Shown: positions 46,378-58,313, counted from the stretch's first letter. The stretch: DNA of 64,000 bases from Jacaranda mimosifolia (GCA_018894105.1 CM032128.1:15853001-15917000), one strand, 5' to 3'. A program made the numbers and translations. Notes: a model not told the origin generated them from the letters alone.

Positions 46378-48524
46378 TGTTAGCAAGAGTAACATTAAGA
46401 TCCATAAATCAAAACTTCAAATGCTTGAAATTAACTAAGCAACTCAAGCAACCAGGGATCTAAACATGCTATAGATCTGGATTAGGAAGAAAAATTATCC
46501 CTTGTAGCTCAAAACAAGGAGAAAAACAAGTATCTATCTTAGATCCAGAAACTGTCTGGAATTGACACCATGGAAAGCTAACAACCTTTGCCCCGGTTAA
46601 ACTGCTCCAAAAATCAAAGCCTTTTGGATCGCTCCAAAACAATTGGCCAATATGAAGTTACTGCAGTGGATCTCCAAAATTCAGCAAGTCAAACGCCTTA
46701 CCTCTATTGACATGATCCACACCCCAATCAATCTTCTAATTTCCCCTCACTAGAAGCTGGAGTTAGAGATAAGAAAATGAGGTAGAGGAGGCCGATTTTC
46801 AGGTTGGGAAGAAGAAGGAATGCAAAGTTCAACATATGATGCAATGCATAGAGAGAGAGAATTTTGGAGGGAATGCAAAGAATCTAATCTTCATACTTTC
46901 AGCAATGTCTATTCGAATTTGCTCACCCTCTATATCTACATATAGAGGGTGGAAGGTGTTATGCTAGTTGGCATCACAGCTTCCTCAAGGTGACCGCCCA
47001 TGTGGCATGCCTAGTCAGCAAAATCAAATTCAAGTCTTACTTGAATTTCATGTGTATTTCAATTACATTTGGAATCTAATTTCAAATTAATTAAGATACC
47101 AATTTAAATGAACACTTTATTTAAATTTTCCCTCTAAAAAGTATTCTTCCCATTAATTAAATTAAACACTTTAATTTAATTAAATAACCTTTGATTTAAC
47201 TCTTAAATCAAACAAGCTTAAACTCTTAAGCTTAAACTAGTCAACTCAACTCTTTAAGTCAACTTGACCAATTGACGGTCAATGTGGCACCAAATACTTA
47301 ACTTCTTAATTATTGGTCTAATTTAACTCTTTAAGAGTTAAATTGACCATTAAATTGGATCCTTGACAATTGATCACCAAAGGGTGAGTTTTCTAATATT
47401 CAGAAAATTGCTCTACCAATTTTGGAAGCTAATTGGTTTTTGTGTGTGACCCAATAGGTTCTACCATTCATTGGACATAGGCTTACAACTCTTTGTGACT
47501 TTTGAACATCTTATATTCATTTTAGTTTAAAACTTCTTTTAAACAAATCGACTCAATTAATTTAATCTCATTAATCGAAGAGTACCCAATCTCTATGGTC
47601 GATGTCCAACCTCAAGTTCGCGGAGCCTAACTAATTGGCTGAAAATGAATATTTTAGAGAACCATCATAGCTCTACGAGTACCATGCAAATACGGTCATT
47701 CCATCTCCTCTCTTCAGAAAGAGGCCTAGGGAAAGATATTTGCTTGCTCTCTAATAGCCTCGATACTATGTCTCTATTCTTAATGTTCGATTCCTTTGTG
47801 TGACCTCACCTTTGGAAAACTCATTTTCGAAATTGTCACACTACCTTTGCAAAGATTTCTTGGAATCGATCATTATAGAACACATAAGAGATGTACTTGC
47901 TCTTCACAAAAGTGAGGAGTCAAATTCCATCTTAGATCTTACAAACCTCCATGTCTCGTAGCTCATACCCAAGCTCAACCTGAAAGACCCGCTAAGTAGT
48001 TAAGGAAGAGTCAAAGCATGAGGATCGGACACAAGGTTACTATGGATCCTTAGGTTAGAGGACTAATAATATGTACTAGCGTAAGCGGGAGAATTAACCA
48101 CTACCGACTTACCACTACGGTTATCTAGTGAATTCTCTGGAGGGTCTTCAGTGCCTTGTTCTCTAACAAGCACCCATTAACATGCACCCGTATCTTATAA
48201 AGTTACTTATGGAACAGAGCAATATCCAACTCTTAAATTTATGCATCGTTAGTGCAAGTCTATTCGGATCTTAGATGCCTCATCTCTTAAGATCCTATGA
48301 CTTGGAAGATTTAAGATCATGACTGTGTGAGACTTATTCCATGGTCACCGAACCAAGTCCCATAGCCATAAGTGATCCAGGGGCTTCATCCAAATGCAAG
48401 TGGAGTAATAAAGAACATAAGATGAAGATGGCCATATAAAGAATACCATTCAATCAAGATTCTTTTACAAGGAAATAGCTTTTACAATACCAATCTAATT
48501 GGCTTGCCGGGCACTATTCCAACA
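46378..48524 (-). repeat. 3' LTR of A2 (2147 bp)
   Basis: Starts TGTTAGCAAGAG and ends CACTATTCCAACA, next to the PPT. Shorter than its partner (2229 bp), mainly because of a small deletion near 47330 ('taactctttaagagttaaattgacc'). Confidence 0.88.
46925..46984 (-). promoter_or_regulatory. LTR A promoter module (A2 left)
   Basis: TATA region near 46928-46948. The inverted repeat at 46951-46984 has two base changes relative to the perfect copy at 13302-13335. Confidence 0.5.
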
Positions 48525-48539
48525 ATCTCCCAGTTGCCC
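48525..48539 (-). other. Polypurine tract of A2
   Basis: Minus-strand GGGCAACTGGGAGAT next to the LTR start TGTTGG. Confidence 0.72.
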
Positions 48540-49230
48540 TAAAGCCAATGTCCCATGGCCTTGAGACCCATTTTCTCAAGATGTTCTTCAAAGGCCTTTC
48601 GCGTTAGGGTTTTTGTTAGTGGATCTGTTATATTTTCTTCTGAGGCAACTCTCTCCACTCGGATGTCGCCTCTATCAATGATCTCCCGAATTAAATGATA
48701 TTATCTCAAAATGTCCTTGGATTTCTAATGAGATCTTGGCTCTTTGGTTTGTGCCATTGCCCCGGTGTTGTCACAATAGACAACCATGGGCTCAGCAATA
48801 CTAGGCACTACATTCAACTTTTCAATGAAGTTTTTCATCCAAACACCTTCCTTTGTAGTTTTCGAAGCTGCAATATATTCTGCTTTAGTGGTGGAATCTG
48901 TTGTGGTGTCTTGTTTGGAACTCTTCCAACTCAACGCGCTGCCGTTAAGGCAAAATATAAATCCATAAGTGGATTTGAGGTCATCTACATCGGATTGGAA
49001 ACTTCAATCCAAACACTTCTCTAGTTTCAATTCTCCATTGCCGTATACCAAAAACAAGTCCTTAGTCCTTCTCAAGTACTTAAGAATTTCCTTCACGGCT
49101 ATCCAATAACTCTCATTGGGATTGGATTGGAACCTACTCGTAACACTTAGTGAGTGTGCCACATCCGGTCTAGTATATTAAATTACATGTACTAAGCTAC
49201 CAATAGCGGAGGCATAAGGTATGTGAGACA
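48540..49230 (-). pseudogene. pol: A2 RNase H, broken
   Basis: ORF 48725-48934 on the minus strand reads 'MSWKSSKQDTTTDSTTKAEYIAASKTTKEGVWMKNFIEKLNV' in part and 'MVVYCDNTGAMAQTKEPRSH'. This is the C-terminal half of copia RNase H, with the Glu in 'AEYIA' and the Asp in 'YCDN'. The N-terminal half (near 48970-49230) is out of frame. Confidence 0.85.
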
Positions 49231-49234
49231 TCTT

Positions 49235-50130
49235 TCATTTCTTCTCTTCTATCTTGGGGGCCATAGACTTAGAGAGACGAATACCATATCCCATGGGAAG
49301 AAATCCTTTCTTGGATTCTTCCATACTAAACATCTTTAGTATCTTGTTAATATACGTGGTTTGGGATAGCCCCAGCATCTTCTTAGATCTATCTTTATAG
49401 ATACGTATTTCTAATACGTAGGATGCTTCTTCCAAATCCTTCATGGAGAATTGTGTAGATAACCATGCTTTAGTACACTCTAACATTCCTACCTCATTCC
49501 CAATGAGACGGATGTCATCGACATAAAGCACAATAAACTGTACACTAATCCCACTAGCCTTTTTGTACACACATGGTTCATACACATTTTGATAAAGCTA
49601 AATGATTTGACTGTTTTGTCAAAATGTATGTTCTAACTTCGGGATGCTTGTTTGAGTCCATAAATGGATCTCTAGAGTTTGCAAACCTTTTGCTTACTCC
49701 ATTTGGATGTAAAACCTTATAGTTGTCCCACATAAATTTCTTCTTCACTGTCTCCATTGAGGAAAGTGATTTTCATATCCATTTGCCATATCTCATAGTC
49801 ATAATATGCGACTATGGCAAGAAAAATTCAAATGGACTTAGGGATTGGGACCAGTGAAAAAGTTTCCTCAAAATTGATACCGAGTCTTTGAGTGTAACCT
49901 TTTACCACTAGTCATGCCTTAAAAGTCACCACTTTTCCATCTACTCCAAGCTTTTGCTTATAAATCCACTTGCTGCCAACGGGAACTATTCCCTTTGGTG
50001 GATCTACCAAAGTCCATACTTTGTTTGAGTACATGGAATCCATTTTAGATCTCATGAATTCAAACCAACGTCCCGAATCTATGTCCAACATAGCTTCCAC
50101 ATAGGTCTTCGGATCACTATTCGATTAGCC
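49235..50130 (-). pseudogene. pol: A2 reverse transcriptase, broken
   Basis: ORF 49235-49585 contains 'QFIVLYVDDIRLIGNEVG' with the catalytic Y-V-D-D intact. 'WLSTQFSMKDLEEASYVLEIRIYKDRSKK' and the 'MFSMEESKKGFLPMG' segment follow. The N-terminal block is in ORF 49912-50100 ('SKMDSMYSNKVWTLVDPPKG', 'SKWIYKQKLG'). Between them (49590-49910) stops and frameshifts interrupt the fingers and palm. Confidence 0.88.
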
Positions 50131-50171
50131 CATTTCATGAAGGAATCAAACCTTTCGGGTTACTTCTTGAT

Positions 50172-51150
50172 TCAGGCTGACCTACGTAGAGGTTGTGTAT
50201 AAAGCTCTTGTTGCTCTCTTATTTCCACCACTTGTGGGATTTCTTGATCATTTTGAACTTCATCAAGTTCAAGGACAATGCCATTTCTATATAATAGATA
50301 TTCCTTTTCCAAAAAGTGGGCATTCCTTGAAACAAACACCTTTTGTTCTGAGGGATCATAGAAATAATAACCTGTAGACTCTTTAGGATATCCCACAAAC
50401 TTACACAAGGTGGATCTACTATCCAACTTATCTCCCACTATTTGTCTCACGAAAGTGGGAGATCCCCAAACCTTGAGATATTGGTAAGAGGTGCTTTGCC
50501 AAACCACATCTCATGCAGTGTCTTTGGAACTGGCTTAGAGGGTACTATGTTTAGCAACCTCGCCGCCGTTTGTAAAGTGTATCCCCAAAAGGATATGGGC
50601 ACATCAAAAAATCTCAGCATGGGATGTACCATTGTGTTGGGGTGTGCTGGGTGGAGTCTATTGAGAGAAAATCCCACTCTCCTTTAGATAATCCAAAAAT
50701 TTGATGGTTAAGTATTCTCCCCCTCGATCTGATTGAAGAGCTTTAATACTTAGCCCCAATTTATTCTCCACTTCATGTCTATACTCTTTGACTTTTTCAA
50801 ATACTTCGGACTTGTTCTTCATAAGAAATACGTGTCTGAACCGACTATAGTTATCAGTGAAAGTGATGAAGTAGGAATAGCCTTCTCTCCCACTAACTCT
50901 TAGTGGTCCACAAGCGTTTGTATAGATCAAATCTAAGAGATTTTTGGAGCACTTCATTTATCCTACAAAGGGAGCCTTGGTCATTTTTCTCTTTAAACAA
51001 GATTCACAAGTAGGAAGATCCTCAATGCCACTAACATTTAGTGCTTTGAGAGCTTATAACTTGTTCATCCTATTTTTAGAAATATGTCCAAGTCTTGTAT
51101 GCCACAACATGGCATCTTCTTGGTTATCTAACATTCTCTTACTTGATTGA
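50172..51150 (-). pseudogene. pol: A2 integrase, broken, catalytic residues lost
   Basis: Minus strand reads 'LWHTRLGHISKNRMNKL' (zinc finger), 'LLDLIYTNACGPLRVSG' (first catalytic Asp replaced by Asn), 'KALQSDRGGEYLTIKFLDY' (second Asp present), then 'HPNTMVHPMLRFFDVPISFWGY'. A 38-bp deletion there removes the 'GVVERRN' Glu segment. The C-terminal part is 'LDSRSTLCKFVGYPKESTGY'. Two of the three DDE residues are lost. Confidence 0.85.
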
Positions 51151-51590
51151 ATGTGCATTAGTGAATTTTGAGAATTGAGTATGTACAATCTATTTATTAA
51201 TGTACCTTGAGCAATCAAAGAACCATTCTTTAATGCATTCAACTTTACATTCGATATAGAAAAATCAAATCCTTCATTATCTACAATGGGAATGGAAATA
51301 ATGTTCTTAACAAGATAGGGTACATAATAAACGGGATCAAGTACAATGCAGGCATTCCGTAAGTCCAACTTGATAACGCCTTGGAAAGTGGCCGCAACTC
51401 TTGCTCCATTTCCTAAGCAGAGGATCATATCCTCTTCACGAAGACTCCTTCTTCTTTCCTCCCCTGTAACGAATTACAAAGGTGAGTACCCCATACGGTA
51501 TCAAATACGCATGTGGAAGAATTAGTCGTCATGTGTACTTCAATAAAGTACATACCCTTTTCAAGGGTTGCAAGATAAGCTTTGCAATTT
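51151..51590 (-). pseudogene. pol: A2 protease, broken, D-T-V active site
   Basis: Minus strand near 51480-51530 encodes 'CVFDTVWGTHLCN', where the aspartic protease triplet D-T-G is D-T-V as in A1. ORF 51054-51428 continues with 'LCLGNGARVAATFQGVIKL' and 'YYVPYLVKNIISIPIVDNEG'. A frameshift separates the two. Confidence 0.78.
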
Positions 51591-52323
51591 CTTTTCCAAT
51601 GACCCTTTTCATGCCAGTGGAAACAACTAGTTTTGGTTTTTACCTTCTTCTTAACCCTCTTGGAACTCTTCTCGAGTTGCTTCCCTTTTGAGGTAGAACT
51701 TTTCTTCCTCTTACCTCTCTTTCTAGGACCCCTAGGGCCCTTCGAGTTTTAGGAGGATGCAATCATAAAGGGCGTCTCCTTTCTTATAGTCACCTCCGTG
51801 GTCACAAGCATATTGATCAATTTGTTAATCATAACATCTTACCTGGATATATTGAAGTTTATAACAAATTGATCATATGATGGTGGCAATAACTGTAGGA
51901 TCAAATCCACGTATAGGTCATTGTCCATGACCACATCTAACTATCCAAGCTTCTCGATAAGTCCAATCATCTTGAGGCCATGATCATAGATATTGGACCC
52001 TTCACTCATCCTTGCCCTAAAGAGCTCCTTAGATAAAGTGAACCTTTTGTGTCTACTTTGTACACCATGCAATTCTTACAAGTGTACATAGAACTCTCAA
52101 GCATGTTTCATGTGCTCATAAGTCTTTTGGAGCTCGTTGGACATGGGTGCCATCATGACACACCTTACTTGTCATCACCAAGTGTGTCCATGGGACTTTG
52201 ATCAAAGACGTAAGTCCATTTTTTAGAGTTAAGAATGATTTTAAGGTTTCTTAACCAATCTTTGAAATTCAGCCCAATTAGTTTATTGATTTTCAAAATT
52301 GATGCGAGTGGATTCTTAGCCAT
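51591..52323 (-). pseudogene. gag: A2 gag, broken
   Basis: Start codon at 52323 ('MAKNPLAS..'), matching A1. The minus strand follows A1 gag through 'LSKELFRARMSEG', the 'LIGLIEKLG(x)LD' block and the 'ELLPPSYDQFVINFNIS' segment to a decayed CCHC knuckle near 51590-51640. A deletion near 52170 and several stops break it. Confidence 0.75.
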
Positions 52324-54284
52324 TTTATTTGAAGATTTCGAAAATCTATAAGAGGCGAAAAAAATAGTATAAGCATGTGATTGAGTTTGATATTAAAACA
52401 TGTTCATGGTCTTTCAAGCATGTTTTTCTCCCACTATTTTATCAAATTCTTCACCCCCCAAGAAGAATTCGACAAATCATATTTCCTAGTAAAAATCAAG
52501 ATGCTTAGGACTTGTAACTGGACCTCCGCTTTGAGTGCCATCCACAAACATTTGAAAGGTAAGCAACAGTTGCTAATTGCATCTCATGCAACTCTTGATA
52601 TATTTACCTCACTTTTCATATAGACACCCCGCTTCGAGTGTATCTACATTACTAAGTGTTAAGTCGTACCTACCAATCAAACTTTGATTCGAGACAGCTC
52701 CATGTCATCCCCCGCTTCGAGTGCCAGCGCATAGAGGTTCTCAAATCAAAGGTGCATCATATGTTAAGTATACGCTCACAGCTTTCCTCCTAAGTGTGAC
52801 CCCCACTTCGAGTGCCAACACACAAATTTGGTTGCGTCATCATGGCATATACTATTGGTAGAAGGCTTGGATTAATTTAAACTCTTTTAATTTGTATCCA
52901 TTTCGACTTAATATTTGAAAAACACTTATACATTCTAAGTAGATGGTTTTTACTTGCAAAGATCTCATCATTTTATCTTCTTATTTAGGTTTTCTATATC
53001 CTAAACATACATCTCATACAGTAATAGGATATGGAAAGTGTAAATAAGTAAATGTGCCTAGCATGCTCCTAGGGTGGGATGACCATGAGTCTAACCAAGT
53101 GGTGCATTTAGAGCCATAGGTGCACTACCTAGTTGATTTTTGGTGGGTTGATTAAATCTAGCTATTACATGAGTGTATCCCATACATACATGGGTCTTCA
53201 AAAGTCTCCATGCCTCCAATGGACTCTTTTACTTTATGCAACAATTACATAAATAGGAAATCCTCACTTCTAATGATTCTGCTCTCATAACATTTACAAG
53301 GTAGAAATAAAGAGGCATGCAAGCCTCAATTTAATACAACCCATTTCAACAACTTGAAACAAATAAAATCAATATTAAAGGCTCATGATCATCCTCATTC
53401 ATTCATCATCCATTCAACAATTAAATGAACAATAAATAAATCTAAAATTAACAATTAATTCTAACAATTAAATGCTTATCTTATAAACAAATAATTGAAC
53501 AAGCAAAACATTTATGCCGTAATTTGAAGATTAACTTTAACTAAATTTTAAAAGCAATAAAAAATGTCAAACATAATTTTGAGGACTTGCACAACACTTG
53601 TGCATCCATAACACATGATTTAATGCCATTTCTACCCACTCAAGGAACTAAAAAGAAGCTCAAAACCTGCCTAATCCAAAATTGGGCACTGCTAGCCAAG
53701 ATTGGTGCGTGGTTGGGCAGTAACTCTTGGCTACTGCCTGGCCAGTTTGCACTATTGCTGCTGGCAACCCCTATTTTTGAGGGTCAACGTCAAGCTAATT
53801 TTTAGCTCAACTTTTGTGCATAAAAAATGGTAGAACACTTTCTCGACATTAAATCACACATTATAGACCAATTTCCAGATCTAAAACTCCTTTTAAAACT
53901 AAAAATTAAAGTGCTCAATCATTCTTCAAAAATTCAAGTTTAAGTGAGAATCAAATTCTTCAAAAACCTCCAATCAAATTCCATTCTCATTGGATCAAAA
54001 AATCACCAAAATACTTTTGATCAAATAACAACATGCTATATCATCATATAACATCAATCAATGCCAAATCAACCTTCAACATTAATAACTATGAATCAAA
54101 ACATACTAAAACATGAATCAACACTTAAATCACATAAAAACATGCTTTCAATTCATCAAGCAATAGAGCCACAAGCATTGTCAACCAAACACTCCAATCC
54201 ATTACTCGGATCAAGTATTTGAAGATATTGATCAATTCATCACATGAATCGACCAAACAATAATCCAAAACATAGCATGAAATA
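52324..54284 (-). other. A2 leader between PBS and gag (about 1.96 kb), with repeated motif
   Basis: Same long leader as A1, without coding capacity that I recognise. A plus-strand motif of the form CCCGCTTCGAGTGCC occurs four times (near 52523, 52626, 52709 and 52799). ORFs at 52381 and 53587 have no identifiable product. Confidence 0.6.
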
Positions 54285-54297
54285 GGCTTCGATACCA
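54285..54297 (-). other. Primer-binding site of A2
   Basis: Minus-strand TGGTATCGAAGCC, two mismatches from the TGGTATCAGAGCC of A1, two bases from the LTR end. Confidence 0.78.
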
Positions 54298-54299
54298 CT

Positions 54300-56528
54300 T
54301 GTTTGCAAGAGTAGAATTAGGATCCATAATCAAAACTTTAAAAGCTTGAAATTAACTAAGCTATTCAAGCAACCAGTGATCTAGACATACTATAGATCCG
54401 GATTAGGAAGAAGAATTACCTCTTGTAGCTGAAAACAAGGAGAAAAACAAATATCTCTCTCACATGTTGAAACTATCTGGAATCGGCAAAGCGAAAAGGT
54501 AGCAACCTTTGTCCCAGTTAAACTATTCTAAAAATCACCAAATTAAATCTAAAACACCTCCACACATTGAGGAAGCTACTATGAAGAGCAACAAGCCTTT
54601 TGGATCGCTCCATAAAAATTCGCCCATCAAAAGCTACTGCAATAGATCTCCAAAATTCGGCAAGTCAAACACCTTGCCTTTATTGATATGATCCACACCC
54701 CAATCAATCTTCCAATTTCCCCTCACTAGAAGCTGGAGTTAAAGAGGAGAAAATGAGGTAGAAGAGGCCGATTTTCATGTTGGGAATAAGAAGGAATGCA
54801 AAGCTCAACACATGATGCAATGCATGGAGAGAGAGAATTTTGGAGGGAATGCAAGAATCTAATCTTCACACTTTCAACAATGTCTATTTGAATTTGCTCA
54901 TCCTCTATATCTATATATAGAGGGTAGAAGGTGTGATGATAGTTGGCGTCACACCTTCCTCAAGGTGACCGCCCATGTGGCATGCCAAGTTGGCAAATTC
55001 AAATTCAAGTCTTACTTGAATTTCATATGCATTTCAATTACATTTGGAATCCAATTCCAAATTAATTAAAATGTTAATTTAAATGAACACTTCATCTAAA
55101 TTTTCCCTCCAAAAAGTATTCTTCTCATTATTTAAATTAAACACTTTAATTTAATTAAATAACCTTTGATTTAACTCTTAAATCAAACATGCTTCACTCT
55201 TAAGCTTAAACTTGTCAACTCAACTCTTTAAGTCAGCTTGACCAATTGATGGACAATATGGCACCAAATAATTAATTTCTTAATTATTGGTCTAATTTAA
55301 CTCTTTAAATTAGTTGATTAATTTAACACTTAAATTAATCAAACCAAAATTGACCGTTAAATTGGATCCTTGAAAATCGATCACAGAGGGTGAGTTTTCT
55401 AACATTTAGAAAATTGCTCTACCAATTTTGGAAGTTAATTGGCTTTTTTCTGTGATCTAATAGGTTCTACCATTATTTGGGCATGGGCTCACAACTCTTT
55501 GTGACTATTAAATATCTTATATTCATTTTAGTTTAAAACTCCTTTTAAACTAATCGACTCAATTCAATTAATCTCATTAATGAAGAATACCCAATCTCCA
55601 TGGTCAATGTCCAACCTCAAGCCCATGTAGCCCAACTAATTAGCCTAAAATAAATATTCTAGAGAACCATCATAGCTCTACGCGTACCATGCACATAAGG
55701 TACTTCCATCTCCTATCTCCCGAAAGAGACCTAAGGTAAGATATTTTCCGGCTCTCTAATAGCCCCAATACTATGTCTCTATTCTAAATGTTCAATTCCC
55801 TTGTGTGACCACACATTTGGAAAACTCCTTTTCCAAATTGTCACACCACCTTGCACAAGGATTTCTTGGAATCGATCAGTATAGAGCACATAAGAGATGT
55901 ACTCGCCTTTCACAAAAGCGAGAGTTAGATTCCATCTTGGATCTCACAAATCTCCTTGTCAAGTAGCTCACACCCAAGCTCAACCCAAAAGACCCACTAA
56001 GCGGTCAAGGAGCAGTCAATGCAAGAGGACCGTACACAAGGTTACCATGGATCCTTAGGTTAGAGGACTAATAATATACACTAGCATAACCGAGAGAATT
56101 AACCACTACCAACTTACCATTACGGCTACCTTGTGAATTCTCTAGAGGATCTTCAATGCCTAGTTCTCTAACAAGCACCCACTAACATGCAGCCGTATCT
56201 CATACAGTTGCTCATGGAACAGAGCAATATCTAACTATTGGATTTATGCATCATTAGTGCAAGTATATCCGGATCTTAGATGCCCCATCTCTTAAGATCC
56301 TACGACTTGGAAGATTTAAGACCACGACCGTGTGAGACTTATTCCATGGTCACGTAACCAAGTTCTATAGTCATAACTAATCTAGGGGCTTCATCCAAAT
56401 GCAAGTGAAGCAATAAAGAGCATAAGATGAAGATGGCCATATAAAGAATATCATTCAATCAAAATTATTTACAAGAAAATAGCTTTTACAAAGCTAATCT
56501 AATTAGCTTACCGGGCACTATTCCAGTA
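54300..56528 (-). repeat. 5' LTR of A2 (2229 bp)
   Basis: Starts TGTTTGCAAGAG after the PBS and ends CACTATTCCAGTA (degenerate CCAACA). Homologous throughout to the other A LTRs. Confidence 0.88.
54902..54959 (-). promoter_or_regulatory. LTR A promoter module (A2 right)
   Basis: CCTCTATAT/ATATAGAGG palindrome with a TATATATAGATATAG minus-strand TATA region (54903-54922). The inverted repeat GAAGGTGTGATG..CGTCACACCTTC lies at 54927-54958, with one changed pair. Confidence 0.5.
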
Positions 56529-56533
56529 GATAC
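56529..56533. other. Target-site duplication of A2, right
   Basis: GATAC, partner of GCTAC at 46373-46377. Confidence 0.65.
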
Positions 56534-57206
56534 CTTTAAAGTTAAAAGCACCACCTTATTGCGTATGACCCGGTCGTGGATCCTCAATCTTTCAAGGGTT
56601 GGTCAAACTACTCCATGCATGTTCCTTGGTCCGAGAGGGCAACCGAGGAGATGATTGATCAATGTTCTGATATTTTTGCTCATTCCAAGGTCTTGCTTTT
56701 AAAATCATCACTTCATGATATTGGAGCTGTACATGCAAAATTCTCGCTTTCGAACCACTATCACAACATTGGAGGTCCATCGAGAATTCCATCCACCATC
56801 CAAGTTTGGCAAGGTATCATTTCAGACAAACTATTGGGAGTGGACAGAGGATGTGCTAGGGTATCTATCATGTAGACAGTTATCATCATTGCAAGATTTA
56901 TACAATTGTCCATGCCTTCTTTTTCACGTACATCTGGAACAAGAACATCCTTTAAGTATTTCTCGAGCTATAGTAACTTTCTACAAACATGCTGCACACT
57001 GCCATTAGAGAACTATCAATCTCTTTATGGGATCTTCATGGATCTTGCATATTGTCGATATGTGAAGATTTCTATGATAAGTCGTGCATTTTTCAAGGAG
57101 ATGCTTAGTGCTAATGCCTACCAACCTTCTCTCTCACAAAGCTACATATGTTTTGTTATAGCATGCCATATGCTTCTGAATGATTCCAATGGTATATCTG
57201 CTGTGT
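56534..57206 (+). pseudogene. Antisense plant-mobile-domain (PMD)-like ORF, main part
   Basis: Plus-strand peptides in three frames run colinearly: 'TFKVKSTTLLRMTRSWIL', 'SFKGWSNYSMHVPWSERATEE', 'VLLLKSSLHDIGAVHAKFSL', 'HYHNIGGPSRIPSTIQVW', 'NYWEWTEDVLGYLSCRQLSS', 'ELSISLYGIF' (from RELSISLYG) and 'NAYQPSLSQSYICFVIACH'. The 'SISLW(D)' and 'YWEW.EDVL' blocks resemble plant PMD (aminotransferase-like) proteins, which are known as host genes and as cargo in transposons. At least three frameshifts break it. It lies antisense to the Tat-type pol, between pol and the 3' LTR. Family assignment is from motif memory only. Confidence 0.6.
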
Positions 57207-57429
57207 GATTGTAGAGAAGCTGCTGCTTGTGGAGAATATTTGATGTTGAGAAGATATTTGATGTTCTATCATGGCCACCCCCTAACTACCAAAGTTTTTT
57301 TCAATTTTGTTCATGAGTTGTAAAAATTGAAGATGAAACACACATGATCTCGAGGAGCCACTCAAGGTCTTTCTTTGAGATTACTTCTACTACATAAAGG
57401 TTGACTTGAATTCAATTCAGAGAGAGACG

Positions 57430-57906
57430 CAAGAGACTCATGAGAAATAACTTTTTCTTGCAGAACAAGATGTTTCTAAAGTCAATGAAATAGAAATTGA
57501 ATGAATTGAGGATGTGAATAGCTACAAAGCAGAACTTCTCTAAATCATTAAGAAGCAAGAAGAATTGAAGATATAGTATGCCAAGTTGGGCAGCAAGGAA
57601 GAAGATACAAACTTATCACTCCATAAAGCTGAAGAAAACTTATCCACCATTCAGGAAAGAAGTAGCCGCCAAGAGAGAAGAGCTCTCCAAGCTCGAGAGT
57701 ACTTTATTTTTACTGATAAAGAGGTTGAGGCTTTGAAGAAGATGGAGATATTACTTGAAGAATATCGTCATGATCTAGTAGCTTTTGATTTATTTGCTCG
57801 GGCGCTTACTTTCTCAGCACTCTTTTTGTTTTTTATAATTGATGTCAAAGAACATCTATTTTCATATACAATAAAAGTTCTTTTCTTTTCATCAATCCTT
57901 TTCTAG
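57430..57906 (+). pseudogene. Antisense ORF, coiled-coil C-terminal part
   Basis: Continuation of the plus-strand gene, rich in Glu, Lys, Leu and Gln. ORF 57586-57906 (106 codons) reads 'MGSKEEDTNLSLHKAEENLS', then 'DKEVEALKKMEILLEEYRHD', a heptad-like coiled-coil pattern. It ends with a hydrophobic stretch ('ALTFSALFLFFIID'). Upstream (57430-57585) the same composition is broken by stops. PMD proteins often have a coiled-coil C-terminal region, which fits. The function in a retroelement is unknown. Confidence 0.5.
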
Positions 57907-58313
57907 CCTATTTCTTTATGTGACATTTTCTGCACTTTTTGCATTAATGCCAACTAAGCAAAGATCAAACTATATGCTTTCAATGGTTGAATGATTATGT
58001 GAGCTAGCTCAAACTTACAAACAAATTGGCTATCTTTAAGACAAACCAAATTTGTTTAAAGGCTGACTGAACTTAGAAAAAAAATTTCAAGCTATACAAA
58101 GTTTATACTCATGCGGGCTAGGAGTGTCCATAGCTTACCCACCCAGGATGAGGTAAAGTATATCTATATTTTAGCCACATGAAATACTTTCACTGGAGTA
58201 GGTAAGTAGTTTATCCACATGCACCACCATTGGTGGGTGCTGTACACAATTTATACTTATATGGGCCAAGAGTAACATACAGTTTAGGCTCATGCATCAA
58301 TGAGCTTACTTCT
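57907..58313. other. Spacer between antisense ORF and pol 3' ends
   Basis: Convergent region between the plus-strand ORF and the minus-strand pol stop. It holds partly repeated segments: 'gtttatactcatgcgggctaggagt' near 58100 resembles 'atttatacttatatgggccaagagt' near 58250, a repeat of about 150-bp spacing. No coding sequence seen. Confidence 0.5.

Larger units (their letters stand above)
46378..56528 (-). mobile_element. Full-length copia-type LTR retrotransposon A2
   Basis: Minus-strand sister of A1: LTRs 46378-48524 and 54300-56528, PPT 48525-48539, PBS 54285-54297, and an interior of 5775 bp (A1: 5764 bp) with gag-PR-INT-RT-RH. Target duplications GCTAC/GATAC flank it. The RT keeps Y-V-D-D, but protease and integrase active sites are altered and several frames are broken. 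It lies inside the antisense ORF of the Tat-type element. Confidence 0.92.
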
